Shown one piece after another: positions 39,921 to 50,600 of a DNA stretch of 64,000 nucleotides (position 1 is the stretch's first letter; each line of letters begins with the position of its first letter). Made by a program: the position numbers and the translations under genes. A model generated the notes under the pieces. That model made no database searches and was not told where the DNA came from. It saw only the letters and a list, made by a program, of their open reading frames with translations. The stretch covers positions 620,001-684,000 of the forward strand of contig OZ241377.1 of assembly GCA_965200615.1 (NCBI GenBank), in the 5' to 3' direction. Source of the DNA: Bin5 sp965200615. Lineage in GTDB: Bacteria; Chloroflexota; Anaerolineae; Caldilineales; Caldilineaceae.

Positions 39921-39973
39921 CCTTTGATAAATCCTTTGATAGTGTGTCGAAATCAATCAAAGATTATCAAAGG
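39921..39973. promoter_or_regulatory. Cluster of TATCAAAGG motifs, operator-like
   Basis: CCTTTGATA occurs at 39921-39929 and 39933-39941; the opposite orientation TATCAAAGG is at 39965-39973, and ATCAAAG at 39956-39962. The group is palindromic overall and lies about 95-145 bases upstream of the isomerase start, as expected for a regulator binding site. The regulator is unknown. Confidence 0.45.
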
Positions 39974-40068
39974 TTAAAGTGAAAGAGAGACCGATTTGCC
40001 ACCTCTATAGTTATTTGACGATGATCTTTCCATACGTTCTTGCTGGTCTTTGGCACACGCTTCTTTGT

Positions 40069-41146
40069 TTAATCATCTAGAACCTTCAGCGAGATCCATG
40101 CTGGCCGAGGCCGCGTGCCTTGATTGAAGATTTCGCCAGAGACACGGAGTTCCCGTAAGAGGTTGTGAACTTTGTTCCGTTTCTGTTGAAGGTTGAGTCG
40201 GTCAGGTAGCTTCTCCAATAGCACTTCATCGATTTCTTTGCGACTTACTGGCCCATGTTCACGCACTATTTCCAGAATTAAGTCCTTATAGTACTGGTTA
40301 TCGAAGCCACGGTCGAGGATGTGTTCACCAATCTTTCCGGTCGCTCTGGCAATAACGTTTGCCACCATCAAGTTGGGATAGCGCCCTTCCACCAAGCCAG
40401 CATTCTTGAGCTTGCTATGTTCACTTTTCTCGATGGGCAATTTTTTCTGCACTCGATCGAGCAGGATTACCTGTTCAAGGTCAAGATCAGTCCGCTCCAG
40501 AAGTAGCCGAGTGTAACGTTCATCCAGAATCCGTCCGTTGAGACTTACAGTAACAAAGCCCGGCGTGACAAGATCGTAATCAGGAAGAGGGAACGAACGT
40601 TTACGTTGAGTTTCAAACATACGTTTGATCCCGCCACCTTGTGTGTCGATCAAATTCAGCTCGACCATCGCATCCGCGAGGAATGTATTTCGGTAGATAG
40701 ACTGCGGAGCGTCCTGTCGAATTACCGTTTCTATATCACCAGGTAGAAAATCGCCGACATTTGTTAAGATCACACGGTCGGGGAACTCAACGACGATGAC
40801 ACGACCACGTAACTGGTAGTCCTGGTGAGCGATGCAGTTGTGTAGTGCTTCCCGGATTCCCCAGAAGTCATACTGTGTAAACTCCACTGGGAAAAGTGTC
40901 CCGCTTGGCATGGCACGCACATTCAGATTGCGGATTCGGTTTTGTAACCTGTCGACTGTAAGCAAGAAGGGCGGACCGACTATATTTCAGGCATGCCGCG
41001 TTCGCCAGAGCAGAGATGTACTCACCAATCCTCTGGGCAGAGTGGTAGTTCCTTTTGAACTCAACCCACTCCGTTTCTCCAGATAACTGGCATAGTTCAT
41101 CCACAAGACGAACGAGACGACTATCATGAATTCGACCGATTGTCAT
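40069..41146 (-). pseudogene. AlbA_2/ATPase-type transcriptional regulator (RecG-like C-terminal) with internal deletion
   Basis: Two frames hold the ends of one family. The start (ATG 41146) has ETEWVEFKRNYHSAQRIGEYISALANAA, the AlbA_2 DNA-binding domain. The second frame (to stop 40069) has FWGIREALHNCIAHQDYQLRGRVIVVEFPDRVILTNVGDFLPG, the GHKL-type ATPase region, then a winged-helix tail (GPVSRKEIDEVLLEKLPD). Full-length relatives have a few hundred residues between these blocks. Here they are joined within about 30 codons, in different frames, near 40970-41000. This is a deleted, non-functional gene. Confidence 0.75.
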
Positions 41147-41169
41147 GTTCTGACCTCCTTGGAGACAGT

Positions 41170-41520
41170 TTAATTCCCCTCCCCACCATCAGCAACCCGC
41201 CAGTGGAACACCTCCGGCATCCCTTCAGGATAGGCGTCGTGCGGATCGTAGTCGTCCCCGCTCTCGTCCTCCATGATCGGCGCCATGTACTCCTCCCAGC
41301 GCACCGACTCGGGACTCTCTGCCAGGATGCGCACCGCCTCGGCGTAATTCTCCGTTTCCATGTAGAGGAACAGCTGCCGGTCGGCCATGAAGATGCTCAT
41401 GCTGCTCACGCCGGCCCGCTCCAGGTCGGCCAGCACAGCAGGCCAGACTTCCCGGTGGCGCCGCCGGTACTCTTCCTCCTCCCCCTCTCTGACGTGCATG
41501 ACAAACGCAACTCGCTCCAT
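41170..41520 (-). CDS. rhaM: L-rhamnose mutarotase
   Basis: 116 residues, the usual length. ERVAFVMHVREGEEEEYRRRHREVWPAVLADLERAGVSSMSIFMADRQLFLYME includes the conserved catalytic histidine of the RRHREVWP helix, and RWEEYMAPIM closes the ferredoxin-like fold. It interconverts the alpha and beta anomers of L-rhamnose. It lies 49 bases downstream of an SDR gene in a cluster with an enolase-superfamily enzyme and a GH106-like glycosidase, supporting rhamnose as the sugar. Confidence 0.9.
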   Translation of the reverse strand: MERVAFVMHVREGEEEEYRRRHREVWPAVLADLERAGVSSMSIFMADRQLFLYMETENYAEAVRILAESPESVRWEEYMAPIMEDESGDDYDPHDAYPEGMPEVFHWRVADGGEGN

Positions 41521-41569
41521 CGCACACCCCGTTTTTCAGTGGTCAGAGACATCAACAGCCAAAGCAACT

Positions 41570-42376
41570 TCACACCTCCATGCCGGGCACCGGAATCGTG
41601 CTCAGCATGCCGCCGTCGACGTCAAGCGCCGACCCGGTCAGGAAAGCGGCCTCGTCGGAGATGAAGAAGAGCACCGCATTCACGACATCCTGCACCGTCG
41701 GGTTGCGCTGCAGGGGAATGTCTGCGGCCGTGGCCGCCAGGATCTCCTGCGGCTGCATGCCGGTGGCCTCGAGTTTCCAGTCGAGTACTTCCTGGCCCAT
41801 GCCGGTGCCGGATACGCCGACCGGGCAGACGCAGTTGACCGTAACCTGACGCGGCGCCAGTTCGCCCGCCAGCGCCTTGGTCAGGCCCACGACCCCGAAC
41901 TTGGCCGCGCAGTAGTGGGCCAGCATCGGGAATCCCACTTTGGAGGCGTCGGAACCGATGTTGACGATACGGCCGCGGCCGCTGGCGCACAGCAACGCCG
42001 CAGCCGCCTGGCAACAGAGAAAGGCGCCCTTCAGATCCACGTCGAGCACCCGGTCCCACTCCGCCTCGCTGATCTTCTCCAGCGGGTTGAAGGCGATGAC
42101 ACCGGCCGAGTTGACCAGCGTGTCCAGGCCGCCGAAACGCGCCTCGCAGGCCGCCACCGCCGCCGCGGCCGACTCCGGCGACGTCACATCCAATTCAATG
42201 ACCAGCAGCTCGTCGCTGTCCAGGCCGCGTTCGGCGTCCTGCAGGCGTTCACGGTCGACGTCCCCGATCGCGACCTGCGCGCCGCGTGCCAGCATGGCTT
42301 CCACAATCCCCAGCCCGAATCCGCTCGCCCCACCGGTGATCAGCGCACGCCGCGCGCCGTTCTGCATATCCGACAC
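41570..42376 (-). CDS. SDR family sugar-type dehydrogenase
   Basis: 268 residues. ALITGGASGFGLGIVEAML binds NAD(P), DVTSPE follows, then LVNSAGVIAF, NIGSDASKVG and the Tyr-Lys pair in HYCAAKFGVVGLTK, with CPVGVSGTGMGQE and LDVDGGM. In non-phosphorylating rhamnose pathways an SDR oxidises rhamnose or a later keto-deoxy acid. The placement between rhaM and an enolase-superfamily dehydratase fits one of these steps, though which one is not shown by the sequence. Confidence 0.85.
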   Translation of the reverse strand: MSDMQNGARRALITGGASGFGLGIVEAMLARGAQVAIGDVDRERLQDAERGLDSDELLVIELDVTSPESAAAAVAACEARFGGLDTLVNSAGVIAFNPLEKISEAEWDRVLDVDLKGAFLCCQAAAALLCASGRGRIVNIGSDASKVGFPMLAHYCAAKFGVVGLTKALAGELAPRQVTVNCVCPVGVSGTGMGQEVLDWKLEATGMQPQEILAATAADIPLQRNPTVQDVVNAVLFFISDEAAFLTGSALDVDGGMLSTIPVPGMEV

Positions 42377-42450
42377 AGTCTCCCCTCCCCGAACTCATCG
42401 GCGGTCAGCGATCATTGGACCAGAACTGCCTACCTCTGACCACTGCCGTC

Positions 42451-43578
42451 TCATTGAAACGAGTACTTGCGCACGATCTCTTCGCGCACGTGGACGCCCA
42501 ACCCAGGCGTGTCGCGCACGGCCAGGTATCCGCCCTCCTGCACCCAGGGATCGCTGACCAGTTCATGCTGCATCGGCGACTCATGCGGCTTGAGGTCCAT
42601 GCTGGCGCCGTGGTCGGAGATGGCCAGCAGATGAACGCTGGCCGCGCTGTTGAGCGCGCTGCTCCACGTGTGCAGGCTGAACTGTAGATTCTCCACCTCC
42701 AGCAGCCGGATCACCTCGCGGCTTCCGGTGATGCCGTGGCTGCGGCCCGGGTCGATCTGGATCACATCCACGCCGCCGCTGCGGATCAGGCGCCCGTAGC
42801 TCTCAATATCCCACTCATCCTCGCCGGTGCCTATCGGCGTCGCCACCGCGGCCCGCAGCCGGGCATGCCCCTCCAGATCGCTCGGCAGGAGCGGCTGCTC
42901 GATCCAGCGCAGGCGGTACGGCTCCAGCTGGCGGAAGCGGCGGATCGCGGTCGGCACGTCCCACAGATTGCGCGCGCCCGGCGTATCCACGATCAGCTCG
43001 CGTTCATCGCCGATCACCTCGCGGATGCGGCGCACATACTCGATATCGCGCGCGGCGTCCTGCCCGAAGACCGCGCCCGGATGCATGCCCCATCCCGCCT
43101 TGACGTAATGGTAGCCCTGCTCCACCATCCAGCGAAACTCGTTCAACGTCCAGTCCAGGTCCTCCATGTCGAAGATGATCGAGGCCATCGCCACCACTTG
43201 GTCATGCAGCTTGCCGCCAAGAAGCTGGCAGACCGGCAGCCCCAGCGCCTTGCCCTTCAGGTCCCACAGCGCCATATCGATCGCGCTCACGCCAAAGGCC
43301 GCAATCCCTTCCGGGCCGTACCACCAGATATGGGCCAGCATCTTGTGCCAGGCGCGCTCCACATCGCGGGCGTCCTCGCCGATCAGCAGCGGCGCCAGGC
43401 CCTGCTCGATGATCAGCTTCGTCGCCAGCGCGGCCTCGCGAAATTGGGAGATACACTCGCCCCAACCGACCGTGCCGTCGTCGGCCTCGACCCGCGCCAG
43501 GGTGATGTAGCGTTCAATGCCCTTGTAATGGGGTTCCGGATAGGCGAGCGCGCATGCCTCAACTGTGCTGATCTTCAT
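42451..43578 (-). CDS. Mandelate racemase/muconate lactonizing enzyme family dehydratase
   Basis: 375 residues, enolase superfamily. Capping domain at the N terminus, then barrel motifs: GVSAIDMALWDLKGKALGLPV, lysine in YHYVKAGWG, metal ligands Asp in ELIVDTPGARN, Glu in WIEQPLLPSD and Glu in GTGEDEWD, Asp in VIQIDPGRSHG and a histidine in SLHTWSSAL. The canonical KxK is KAG here, so the base chemistry differs from mandelate racemase. Sugar-acid dehydratases (rhamnonate, fuconate, galactonate) are the likely function given rhaM and the SDR. GGAAAC precedes the ATG. Confidence 0.87.
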   Translation of the reverse strand: MKISTVEACALAYPEPHYKGIERYITLARVEADDGTVGWGECISQFREAALATKLIIEQGLAPLLIGEDARDVERAWHKMLAHIWWYGPEGIAAFGVSAIDMALWDLKGKALGLPVCQLLGGKLHDQVVAMASIIFDMEDLDWTLNEFRWMVEQGYHYVKAGWGMHPGAVFGQDAARDIEYVRRIREVIGDERELIVDTPGARNLWDVPTAIRRFRQLEPYRLRWIEQPLLPSDLEGHARLRAAVATPIGTGEDEWDIESYGRLIRSGGVDVIQIDPGRSHGITGSREVIRLLEVENLQFSLHTWSSALNSAASVHLLAISDHGASMDLKPHESPMQHELVSDPWVQEGGYLAVRDTPGLGVHVREEIVRKYSFQ

Positions 43579-43682
43579 CGTTGTTTCCTTGTGGAGATTT
43601 CGAATTCCAGGCTGCAGGTCTTAGGCCTCAGTAACAGGGCGGGCATTTGAGAATGGCGGCGTCACCGAAAACTGAGAACCGA

Positions 43683-46600
43683 CTACTGAAAACTGGTGTT
43701 CCACACCGGCCTGGCCGTGAGCGTTACCCGCGCCGGGAAGCTGACGGTGACGGGACCCAGCAGCCCTGAAACCGTCTGTCCGGGGAAGGCATAGTCGGAT
43801 TCATAGGGACCCGCACTGAAATAGTTGGCCAGCGTATTGTAGACGGTCACTTGCAGCTCGTTGGCCCCCTCGCGCACCTGGCCGGTGATGTCGAAGCGGT
43901 AGGGGCGCGCCAATCGGACGCCCACGTTTTGCCTGTTGACAGCCACTTCCGCCGTCGTGTTCACCGCGCCCAGGTCGAGAACGACTTCGCCCTGCAACTG
44001 TTCAGGCGTGAGGGAGAAGCTCTTCTTGTAAACGGCGCCGCCGGAGTAACTCTCCAACGCGTACCAGCTCCAGTCGCCCAACGGCAGGGAGGCGTCAGCG
44101 CATTCGAAGCGAACCGGCTGGCGGATGGCCGCGCCGGCGTAGACGCCGGGCTTCTGTTCGACGCGCAGCGCTATCCGGGACACATTCGCCAACGGAGCCT
44201 CCAGCCGGACCCGGCCATCCCGGATCGCCGCTTCGGCGCCGTTGACCCATACCTGAACGTTCTCCGCATCCACTTCCAGACGCAGCGTATGCGTCCCCGC
44301 CGGCGCCTCGCATCTGTACCAGCCGACGCGCCTCTCTTTGCGCGGCGCGACATCATATCCCAGCTGGGAAGGCTCGGCGAACCAGGTCAGCCGCGCCGCC
44401 GGACGGTCTCGCACAGGTGTCGACGACGGCTCCAGAAGGGCAGCATACGCCCGCAAGGGCTGGGCAGGCGGCTGGACACAAGCGAGCAGGAGCAGATTCA
44501 GCTCCTCCTGCAGCACGACCTCTATCGTCGCCGGAGCCGGTTCCCCGGATTCGTCCGGCAGCAGGGCCTCCCCGTTCAGCCACGCCTGCTCCATCTGCCC
44601 GCTGTCGGCCCCCAGATGCAGGACCCAGCGCCCAGCCCGCGGCGCCCGCACATGGGTGTAGAGGTAGCGCACGCTCTCTTCATGCTCGTCGGCAACGTCA
44701 AAGCAGAGGAATGAATCCGCAACACCGTGGCTGCCGCCCCATACGTCGGTACCCGGTTGCCCGAATTCCTGCGAATAACAGACCGTCTCCCAATTCACAC
44801 CTCCGGCATCCAGCGCATCTGCGTCCCCGGCGATCAGAGCCGCCAGTTCTGGCGGTGTCTGCCCGTGTGGGAAAGGGTCGCTGGCCCGCCAGTAGGGGCC
44901 GAAAGTATAAGTGACAACGGGCCAGCTGCCGTCGTCGTAGTCGCGGCTGTGCCAGTCCAGCGCAACGCCCGCCGTCTCCTCCTCCCGGTAGCGGAACTGT
45001 CGCGCCTCCGCGCCAATGTGTTCGTCGCCGGCCGGATCTCGGAAATCTCCCCAGCGGTTGTCCATCGTCAGCAGCAACCGGAACGACCAGTCGCCCGTCA
45101 GGCGCAGCGGGGCCGGCGCCGGGCCGAAGCGGGCCTGTGCGCCGTACTCCTGCCCTGCATGGCGCACGCGCACCGCTTTGCCGCCCCCTTCTTCGACAGT
45201 GCCCCGTACAACCACGGTATCGTCCACCGCTTCCACATGCGTGATCGCACCCAGATTGTCCGCCGTCACAGACGGTCTGCCTCCAGGCGGGCGCAGTACC
45301 AGAAGAATGCCCTGGTTGGCCTCCATCGTCAGCCGTACCGTCGTCCTGTCATCCGTGCAGGAGAAGCGGCGCCAGGGCGTAACCGCGCCGCTCCAGCAGT
45401 CCCAGATCTCCGGTTCGCCGCGCACGCGCAGGGTAAAGGTCAGCTCTCTTCGCTCCGATTCGACATTGTAGAGGAAGTAGACGTCCAGCTCGCCGATCCT
45501 CTGATGCGTGTGGAAGACGTTCTTGCCTGAAGCGACCACGTCCCGGTCGATCGCGTCCGAGATCACAGCCGCGACGTCGACCCCCCGCTGCGCGGCATGG
45601 GGCGTGCGCGCCGTCTCCTGGGCGGGCAGAAAGATACCTTGCCCGCCGTTTTCATTGCGCTGCCGGTAGATGCTGCCCAAGGCCTGGCTATGCGCCTCTG
45701 TGGGGTGGGCGGCCTCCTCGCTGGAAGCGATGCCGAAGATATGCCGCAACAGGGCGCGGACTTCAGGATCATCGCGGCCGTGCTCCTGCGATGCGCCAGG
45801 CAGCCGGCGGAAGGCCACAACCGCGCCGCCCCCGTCATAGAACTCCCGGAGCTTCGCCAGCGTCTGGCGGCGGACCGTCGTCATCGGCGGCAGGAGCACG
45901 GCCCGGAACCGGATACCGGCGATCTCCAACGTCCCATCGCGCACAACAGCCTGGCTCAGCAGGTTGTCATCGACGAAATCGAAGTCGATCCCGTTCTCGT
46001 AAATCTGGCGGGCGAGCGCAAAGGTGGTCATCGCGCACTCGTCGGCCGCGCTTGTGAAGGAATCTCCCCGCAGCCAGTTGGCGTGGACCGTCGTCAGCGG
46101 GTAGAGCAGCGCCACGTCGGCGACATGCGTTCCCTGGCTCATCACCGCGCTCAGGCGCGACACATAGTCCACGAAGGTCCGCCAGTGCTCCCAGTAGGGC
46201 TGGCGCCAGTGAATCGACGGCGGCACCCACTCATACCAGCCGCCCAGCGTGTTGTACAGTCCGCCGTGCTGATTGTACAGATTCAGCCCGTAGGCATAGT
46301 TCTCATTCGTCCAGGCGACGTTCTCTGCCTGCGTCATGCCCCAGCCCGACCCCCAGTAGACGCACATCGACGCGCGTTCCCGCTCGTATACGTGCAGGAT
46401 CGAGCTGGACAGCTTGGCGTCGATGAAACAGCGCTCGCCGGGCAGACTGGCGCCGGGGTCCTCGTTGCCGGTGACGTGGAACCAGCGCATCAGGCGGAAG
46501 AAATCGCCGTAATGCCACGTCTGCCCCAGCATATCCTGCCGCCCCCAGGTGGCGATCGTGCCGTAGCGCATTCCTCGCTCTTCATGCCAGTCGCACAGCG

Positions 46601-47495
46601 GCTTGTAGAGGTTCTCCTCCAGCAGTGTCGACATCACCTCGTAGTAGTCGCAGCGGATCTTATCGGTGAAGGGGCCGACGTCGTGGAAGAGGCCGACCAG
46701 CCAGGGCGCGGGATCATATCCCTTCTCCGCCTTGAACCGCCTCACAAGCTCCGGCGCGTAGAGAATGTTGCCGTTGAGCACATAGAGTTCATCCTGCCCG
46801 TAGAGCGACAGCGTGCTGCCGACAAACTCGCGCAGCCGCTCCTCATGCTCCTGCCAGTAGATTTCGAGATAGCGCGTTGCGACATGGGGGTTGAGGTAGT
46901 CGAGATCATGGGGCTGGCTGGCGACGGCAGCAAGCAGCCAGCCCGCGCCCGGCGCGTCCCAGGCCAGCGGCTGCCCCGGCTCCGGCGGCGCCAGTTCCCG
47001 GCAAGAGTCGGGATCCAGCCCCCCATCCGCAATCCGATATACGGCCGCGGCCAGGACCGTCTCCCCCTGCGGCAGGTCGAGATGCAACGTCCCCTCCCCC
47101 TGCGAACGCTCCTCGTGGATGACCAACCGACGCCCCTCCAACTCCGGCCGCGCCGTGCGCTCCGCCCGCAGCAGGTCCTGCCAGTACTCGCGTCCCTCCC
47201 AGCCGGAAAACCACGCTTCCAGTCCAAGGCGCTCGTGTTCAGCGACCGAATGGCGGAAGAACTCCCACCATTCTTCGCTGAAATAGGCCGGCCATGTCCC
47301 GTACCGCTCGCCGTCGAGATAGCGGGGATAGTACCAGGTGCCGCCGACGCCTTTTTTCTTCAACTCCTCCAGCTGCCAGGTGATGCGCTCCTTGTCCAGA
47401 TCCCCTATCTCCCAGAACCAGGTGACGAAGTCGCTGTAGTCGCGGGGCGGCTGGCGGAAAAGTTGCAGCAGGGAGGCGTAGGATGGAGCGGTCAT
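43683..47495 (-). CDS. Large glycoside hydrolase, GH106-like (putative alpha-L-rhamnosidase)
   Basis: 1270 residues from ATG 47495 (MTAPSYASLLQLFRQPP). The frame is open earlier but unlike the family. A catalytic TIM-barrel region includes WQLEELKKKGVGGTWYYPRYL, RFKAEKGYDPAPWLVGLFHD and ENLYKPLCDWHEERGMRYGTIATWG, typical of GH106 enzymes. Beta-rich domains follow, with a galactose-binding-like segment (VQVWVNGAEAAIRDGRVRLEAPLANVSRIALRV) and a GH2-type jelly roll at the end (GEVVLDLGAVNTTAEVAVNRQNVGVRLARPYRFDITGQVREGANELQVTVYNT). No signal peptide is visible. It probably releases rhamnose, used by the neighbouring genes. Confidence 0.75.
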   Translation of the reverse strand: MTAPSYASLLQLFRQPPRDYSDFVTWFWEIGDLDKERITWQLEELKKKGVGGTWYYPRYLDGERYGTWPAYFSEEWWEFFRHSVAEHERLGLEAWFSGWEGREYWQDLLRAERTARPELEGRRLVIHEERSQGEGTLHLDLPQGETVLAAAVYRIADGGLDPDSCRELAPPEPGQPLAWDAPGAGWLLAAVASQPHDLDYLNPHVATRYLEIYWQEHEERLREFVGSTLSLYGQDELYVLNGNILYAPELVRRFKAEKGYDPAPWLVGLFHDVGPFTDKIRCDYYEVMSTLLEENLYKPLCDWHEERGMRYGTIATWGRQDMLGQTWHYGDFFRLMRWFHVTGNEDPGASLPGERCFIDAKLSSSILHVYERERASMCVYWGSGWGMTQAENVAWTNENYAYGLNLYNQHGGLYNTLGGWYEWVPPSIHWRQPYWEHWRTFVDYVSRLSAVMSQGTHVADVALLYPLTTVHANWLRGDSFTSAADECAMTTFALARQIYENGIDFDFVDDNLLSQAVVRDGTLEIAGIRFRAVLLPPMTTVRRQTLAKLREFYDGGGAVVAFRRLPGASQEHGRDDPEVRALLRHIFGIASSEEAAHPTEAHSQALGSIYRQRNENGGQGIFLPAQETARTPHAAQRGVDVAAVISDAIDRDVVASGKNVFHTHQRIGELDVYFLYNVESERRELTFTLRVRGEPEIWDCWSGAVTPWRRFSCTDDRTTVRLTMEANQGILLVLRPPGGRPSVTADNLGAITHVEAVDDTVVVRGTVEEGGGKAVRVRHAGQEYGAQARFGPAPAPLRLTGDWSFRLLLTMDNRWGDFRDPAGDEHIGAEARQFRYREEETAGVALDWHSRDYDDGSWPVVTYTFGPYWRASDPFPHGQTPPELAALIAGDADALDAGGVNWETVCYSQEFGQPGTDVWGGSHGVADSFLCFDVADEHEESVRYLYTHVRAPRAGRWVLHLGADSGQMEQAWLNGEALLPDESGEPAPATIEVVLQEELNLLLLACVQPPAQPLRAYAALLEPSSTPVRDRPAARLTWFAEPSQLGYDVAPRKERRVGWYRCEAPAGTHTLRLEVDAENVQVWVNGAEAAIRDGRVRLEAPLANVSRIALRVEQKPGVYAGAAIRQPVRFECADASLPLGDWSWYALESYSGGAVYKKSFSLTPEQLQGEVVLDLGAVNTTAEVAVNRQNVGVRLARPYRFDITGQVREGANELQVTVYNTLANYFSAGPYESDYAFPGQTVSGLLGPVTVSFPARVTLTARPVWNTSFQ

Positions 47496-47676
47496 TTTGG
47501 GAGTCTCTTGTTTTGAGTTTTCCGTCTTGTGGGAGCGGGAGGGAGACTCCTGGCTGGCAACTGCTGGACGATTGCAGAAAGGCGCGGCTTCAGACGAGGG
47601 GTTACACTGCAGGTCGAGGGCCAAAACATGTGTGGGAGATATAGATAGCTGTTTGTGATCGGGCAGACTGAGTGGG

Positions 47677-50600
47677 CTATGGATTTTCAACTAATATCTT
47701 CTTCAGGGGCCAGAATGTCTTTCCCTTTTCGTTTTCTCCAATCAGCCTGTTGACCAACGCATCTGTTGCTCTCCTAGTAGAAGGGTTTTTGTAGAGGATC
47801 TCAAATGCTTCAATCCACTTGTCATCATGCTCCCAATGCCACAGCGTACCTTGCTCATTGCCGCGAACGCCGCCTACAAGGAGATAGAGGCGGGCAATTT
47901 CTAGAGTTTCTTCTGGCGCTGCTTCTGCCAACTGAGGGGATGATCTGAGGAGTCCATAACGCCATTCAAGGATTCCGCTAGTCTTTTTAAGGGTCTCCCT
48001 TACTTGCCGTGCTAGCCAGGCGGGCTCGAAAACTCCTTTGTCCAGATTGATCCAGAGGCCAAATTCCTTAAACACATCCTGATTTTCTTGCTTCTGCAAC
48101 AGCCAGTCCCAGAAATCTCTCAGACGATTCTTACTTTCCGGGTTGTTTGAAAAGAACTCATCCGAATCATCCTCTGAGATGAAAAAACGCCCGATAGATT
48201 GGACAAAGTGCGCGTGTTGTTTCGGATTTTCCTTCTTCCAGAATGCCTGCAATAGTTGGTGGTCTAAGCCAAACTCTTTGAAGTACATGAAGGCAAGCGC
48301 AAGGTGTTCGGCGATACCCGCGTTCGGCTCCTTCGTGTGCTTTTGTCCAGGAGGAAAATCACTATCTGTTAAAACCAGTGCTCGCTGATAGAGACTTTGA
48401 ATTTCAGGATCGGTGATCATTTCTCCATATGGTTCAGCGGAAAGATACCCTTCCCATGCTGCCGAATAAAGCCAGGTCTTCGCTGTATCCTGGGGAAAGA
48501 TTAGTGGCAAGAGTTTTCGAGTCCAATTCTTGTCCCGGAAGTAAAAGTTCGAAAGGTGGCGTCCAAACATGGTCAAGACCGCGCGCGTGTTCTCTCTCTG
48601 TATTACGTCTTCGTACAGTTGTTTGACATCACTTCTGATTTTTTCCCCATCCAGGAAGACAAACTGATTAAATACGTAGAAGGCTCTACCTCGCACACTA
48701 TTGATGGCCATATTCAGAGGATCATCGCGCATCGCCTTGATATCTGATGCGCTCCCAGGAACTTCGAAATCCTCGTCTGCGGGCGATGGATCAGGATACT
48801 TGAGAAGATAGCCCAAAATTGCAAGAATCTGGTCGCGATATCTGCTGAAGTCAAGTAGCGTTAATCCTTCCTTTTCAGAGATCAGCTCCAACACGATATC
48901 GGTGGCAACCAGATGAACCGCATCCCAGTTGGCAAGCCAGGTTTCGAACCAATTAGGCGCTCTTGTTTCTCGTTCAAAAGGGTCTTTCTCTCCGGAATTC
49001 TTGATCGCAATAAGAAGGTCAACTACACCATTCCAATTTGCCTCAAAGGCCGTTTTGCGATGATTTAGAATCGTTTCCTGGATTCCTATGAGATACGTAT
49101 ACGTGTAGTGTTGATCAAGAACATCCCTTTCGAAGAACTGTTCGGCGTTTTCAATGTATTCTGAAAACCTCCTTGGCATATCGACTTTTATCTGATTTCC
49201 AATGCCTTTCGCATTCAGCGGGCTGTACCTATCGTCTGTTGAATTCTGTTCGTGCAAAATTGCAGGATTCCATTCGCTGCGGAGTTTCCTTGCTATTTCT
49301 GCGACAGGCCGTTTTTCGAACTCGTCCTGTGTGTCGGTGCCCCGCGGTCTTATCTCTTTGAACTCGCCGCCTGTGCGCAAGACCGGTTTAGGTTTATGGC
49401 CTGGATCAAGCCAAAGGCCTGCTTCCACTGCTTGTTTTTTCAATTGGGGCTTCTCATCTAGGAATGGAAGAAGCATCGAAAGGATGCGGGAGCCGTCGTA
49501 TTTCCTATCTTCGGACAGTTGGCTGAACATCTGGATGGTTTTCTGCACAAAGTCCTGCTGTTCGTCTCCCGACAATACAGGGAACCCCTTTTGTAGAGCT
49601 TTTTCGTATTCGGCTCCAGAAGTAATTTCGTGATATCTTTCAACCTCAAAAAGCCGGAAAAGGGCACTCCTGAGATCGTCTCTAAAGACCTTTGGGCACA
49701 GACTCAAGGCATAGAGCCTAAGCCGCCAAATTACACGGCTGTCAGGAAGAGATGCGATATGGTTCTCATAGATTCTTTTGACATCTGATGATTCAGTGCA
49801 TCTTTCACCGACAAGTCGACACAGAAGAGTTTTGGCCACCGCCGACATTTCACGGACGTCCCCGTGAAATGAGTGGGGGCCGGCCTGACCTAATTCAAGA
49901 TCAAAGAAATCCACGTCTAAAAGTGTATATCTATCGATAACCTCAAACACTGGTACTCCCACTTGCCTATGGCGCATCTCCTGGATCAAGGCATCCCACT
50001 CAGGCTCAGGCTGGAATTCGGGTCCAACGTCCTGCTTATCCAAAGCAACTACTTCAGCCATTATTTTCGTCGCCAGTCTAAGAGCATCTTCCGCGCTGTC
50101 CGGCCCCACAGCGGCTAGAAGCCCGAAAATATTTGTGAGCGAAAGATAGTCCAAGTAGAAAGGAGATTCGTGAAAATCGGGGTCCTTTTTCATTTCTTCT
50201 CTTGGACGCACAGCAAGCACGGCCTCAGCAAGAATCAGGAAGTTCTCAATATCGTTCACGTCAGCGAGGGCTTTTAACATTGCTTCATACTCGAAGGCCG
50301 ACTGGGTGAAGATGGAATCAATCAGTTGTATCCATCGCTCGGCTCGGATTTTGTCAACCATACGGGCCAACTGGTCTGCAGGGAGGGAGCCGCAGATCCG
50401 TAAGAAACCGTAGACAACCTCCTGGCTCCGGGTATCGGTGGATATTGGCGTATCCAACATGATATCGACTACGTCGGCGGGCTGTTTCTCAGCCATTCGA
50501 AAGAGGTAATCGAGTTCAGGCGTTATGGTTGTAAAGGGTGTTGCGGATTCCTCCTTCATGGCATCCAGAAAACCATTCCGCCATAGCCAGTCCAGCCACC

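Noticed and set aside
45597..47516. 639-codon plus-strand reading frame opposite the GH106-like gene
   Set aside because: Shadow frame with biased composition; the minus-strand protein has coherent domains.
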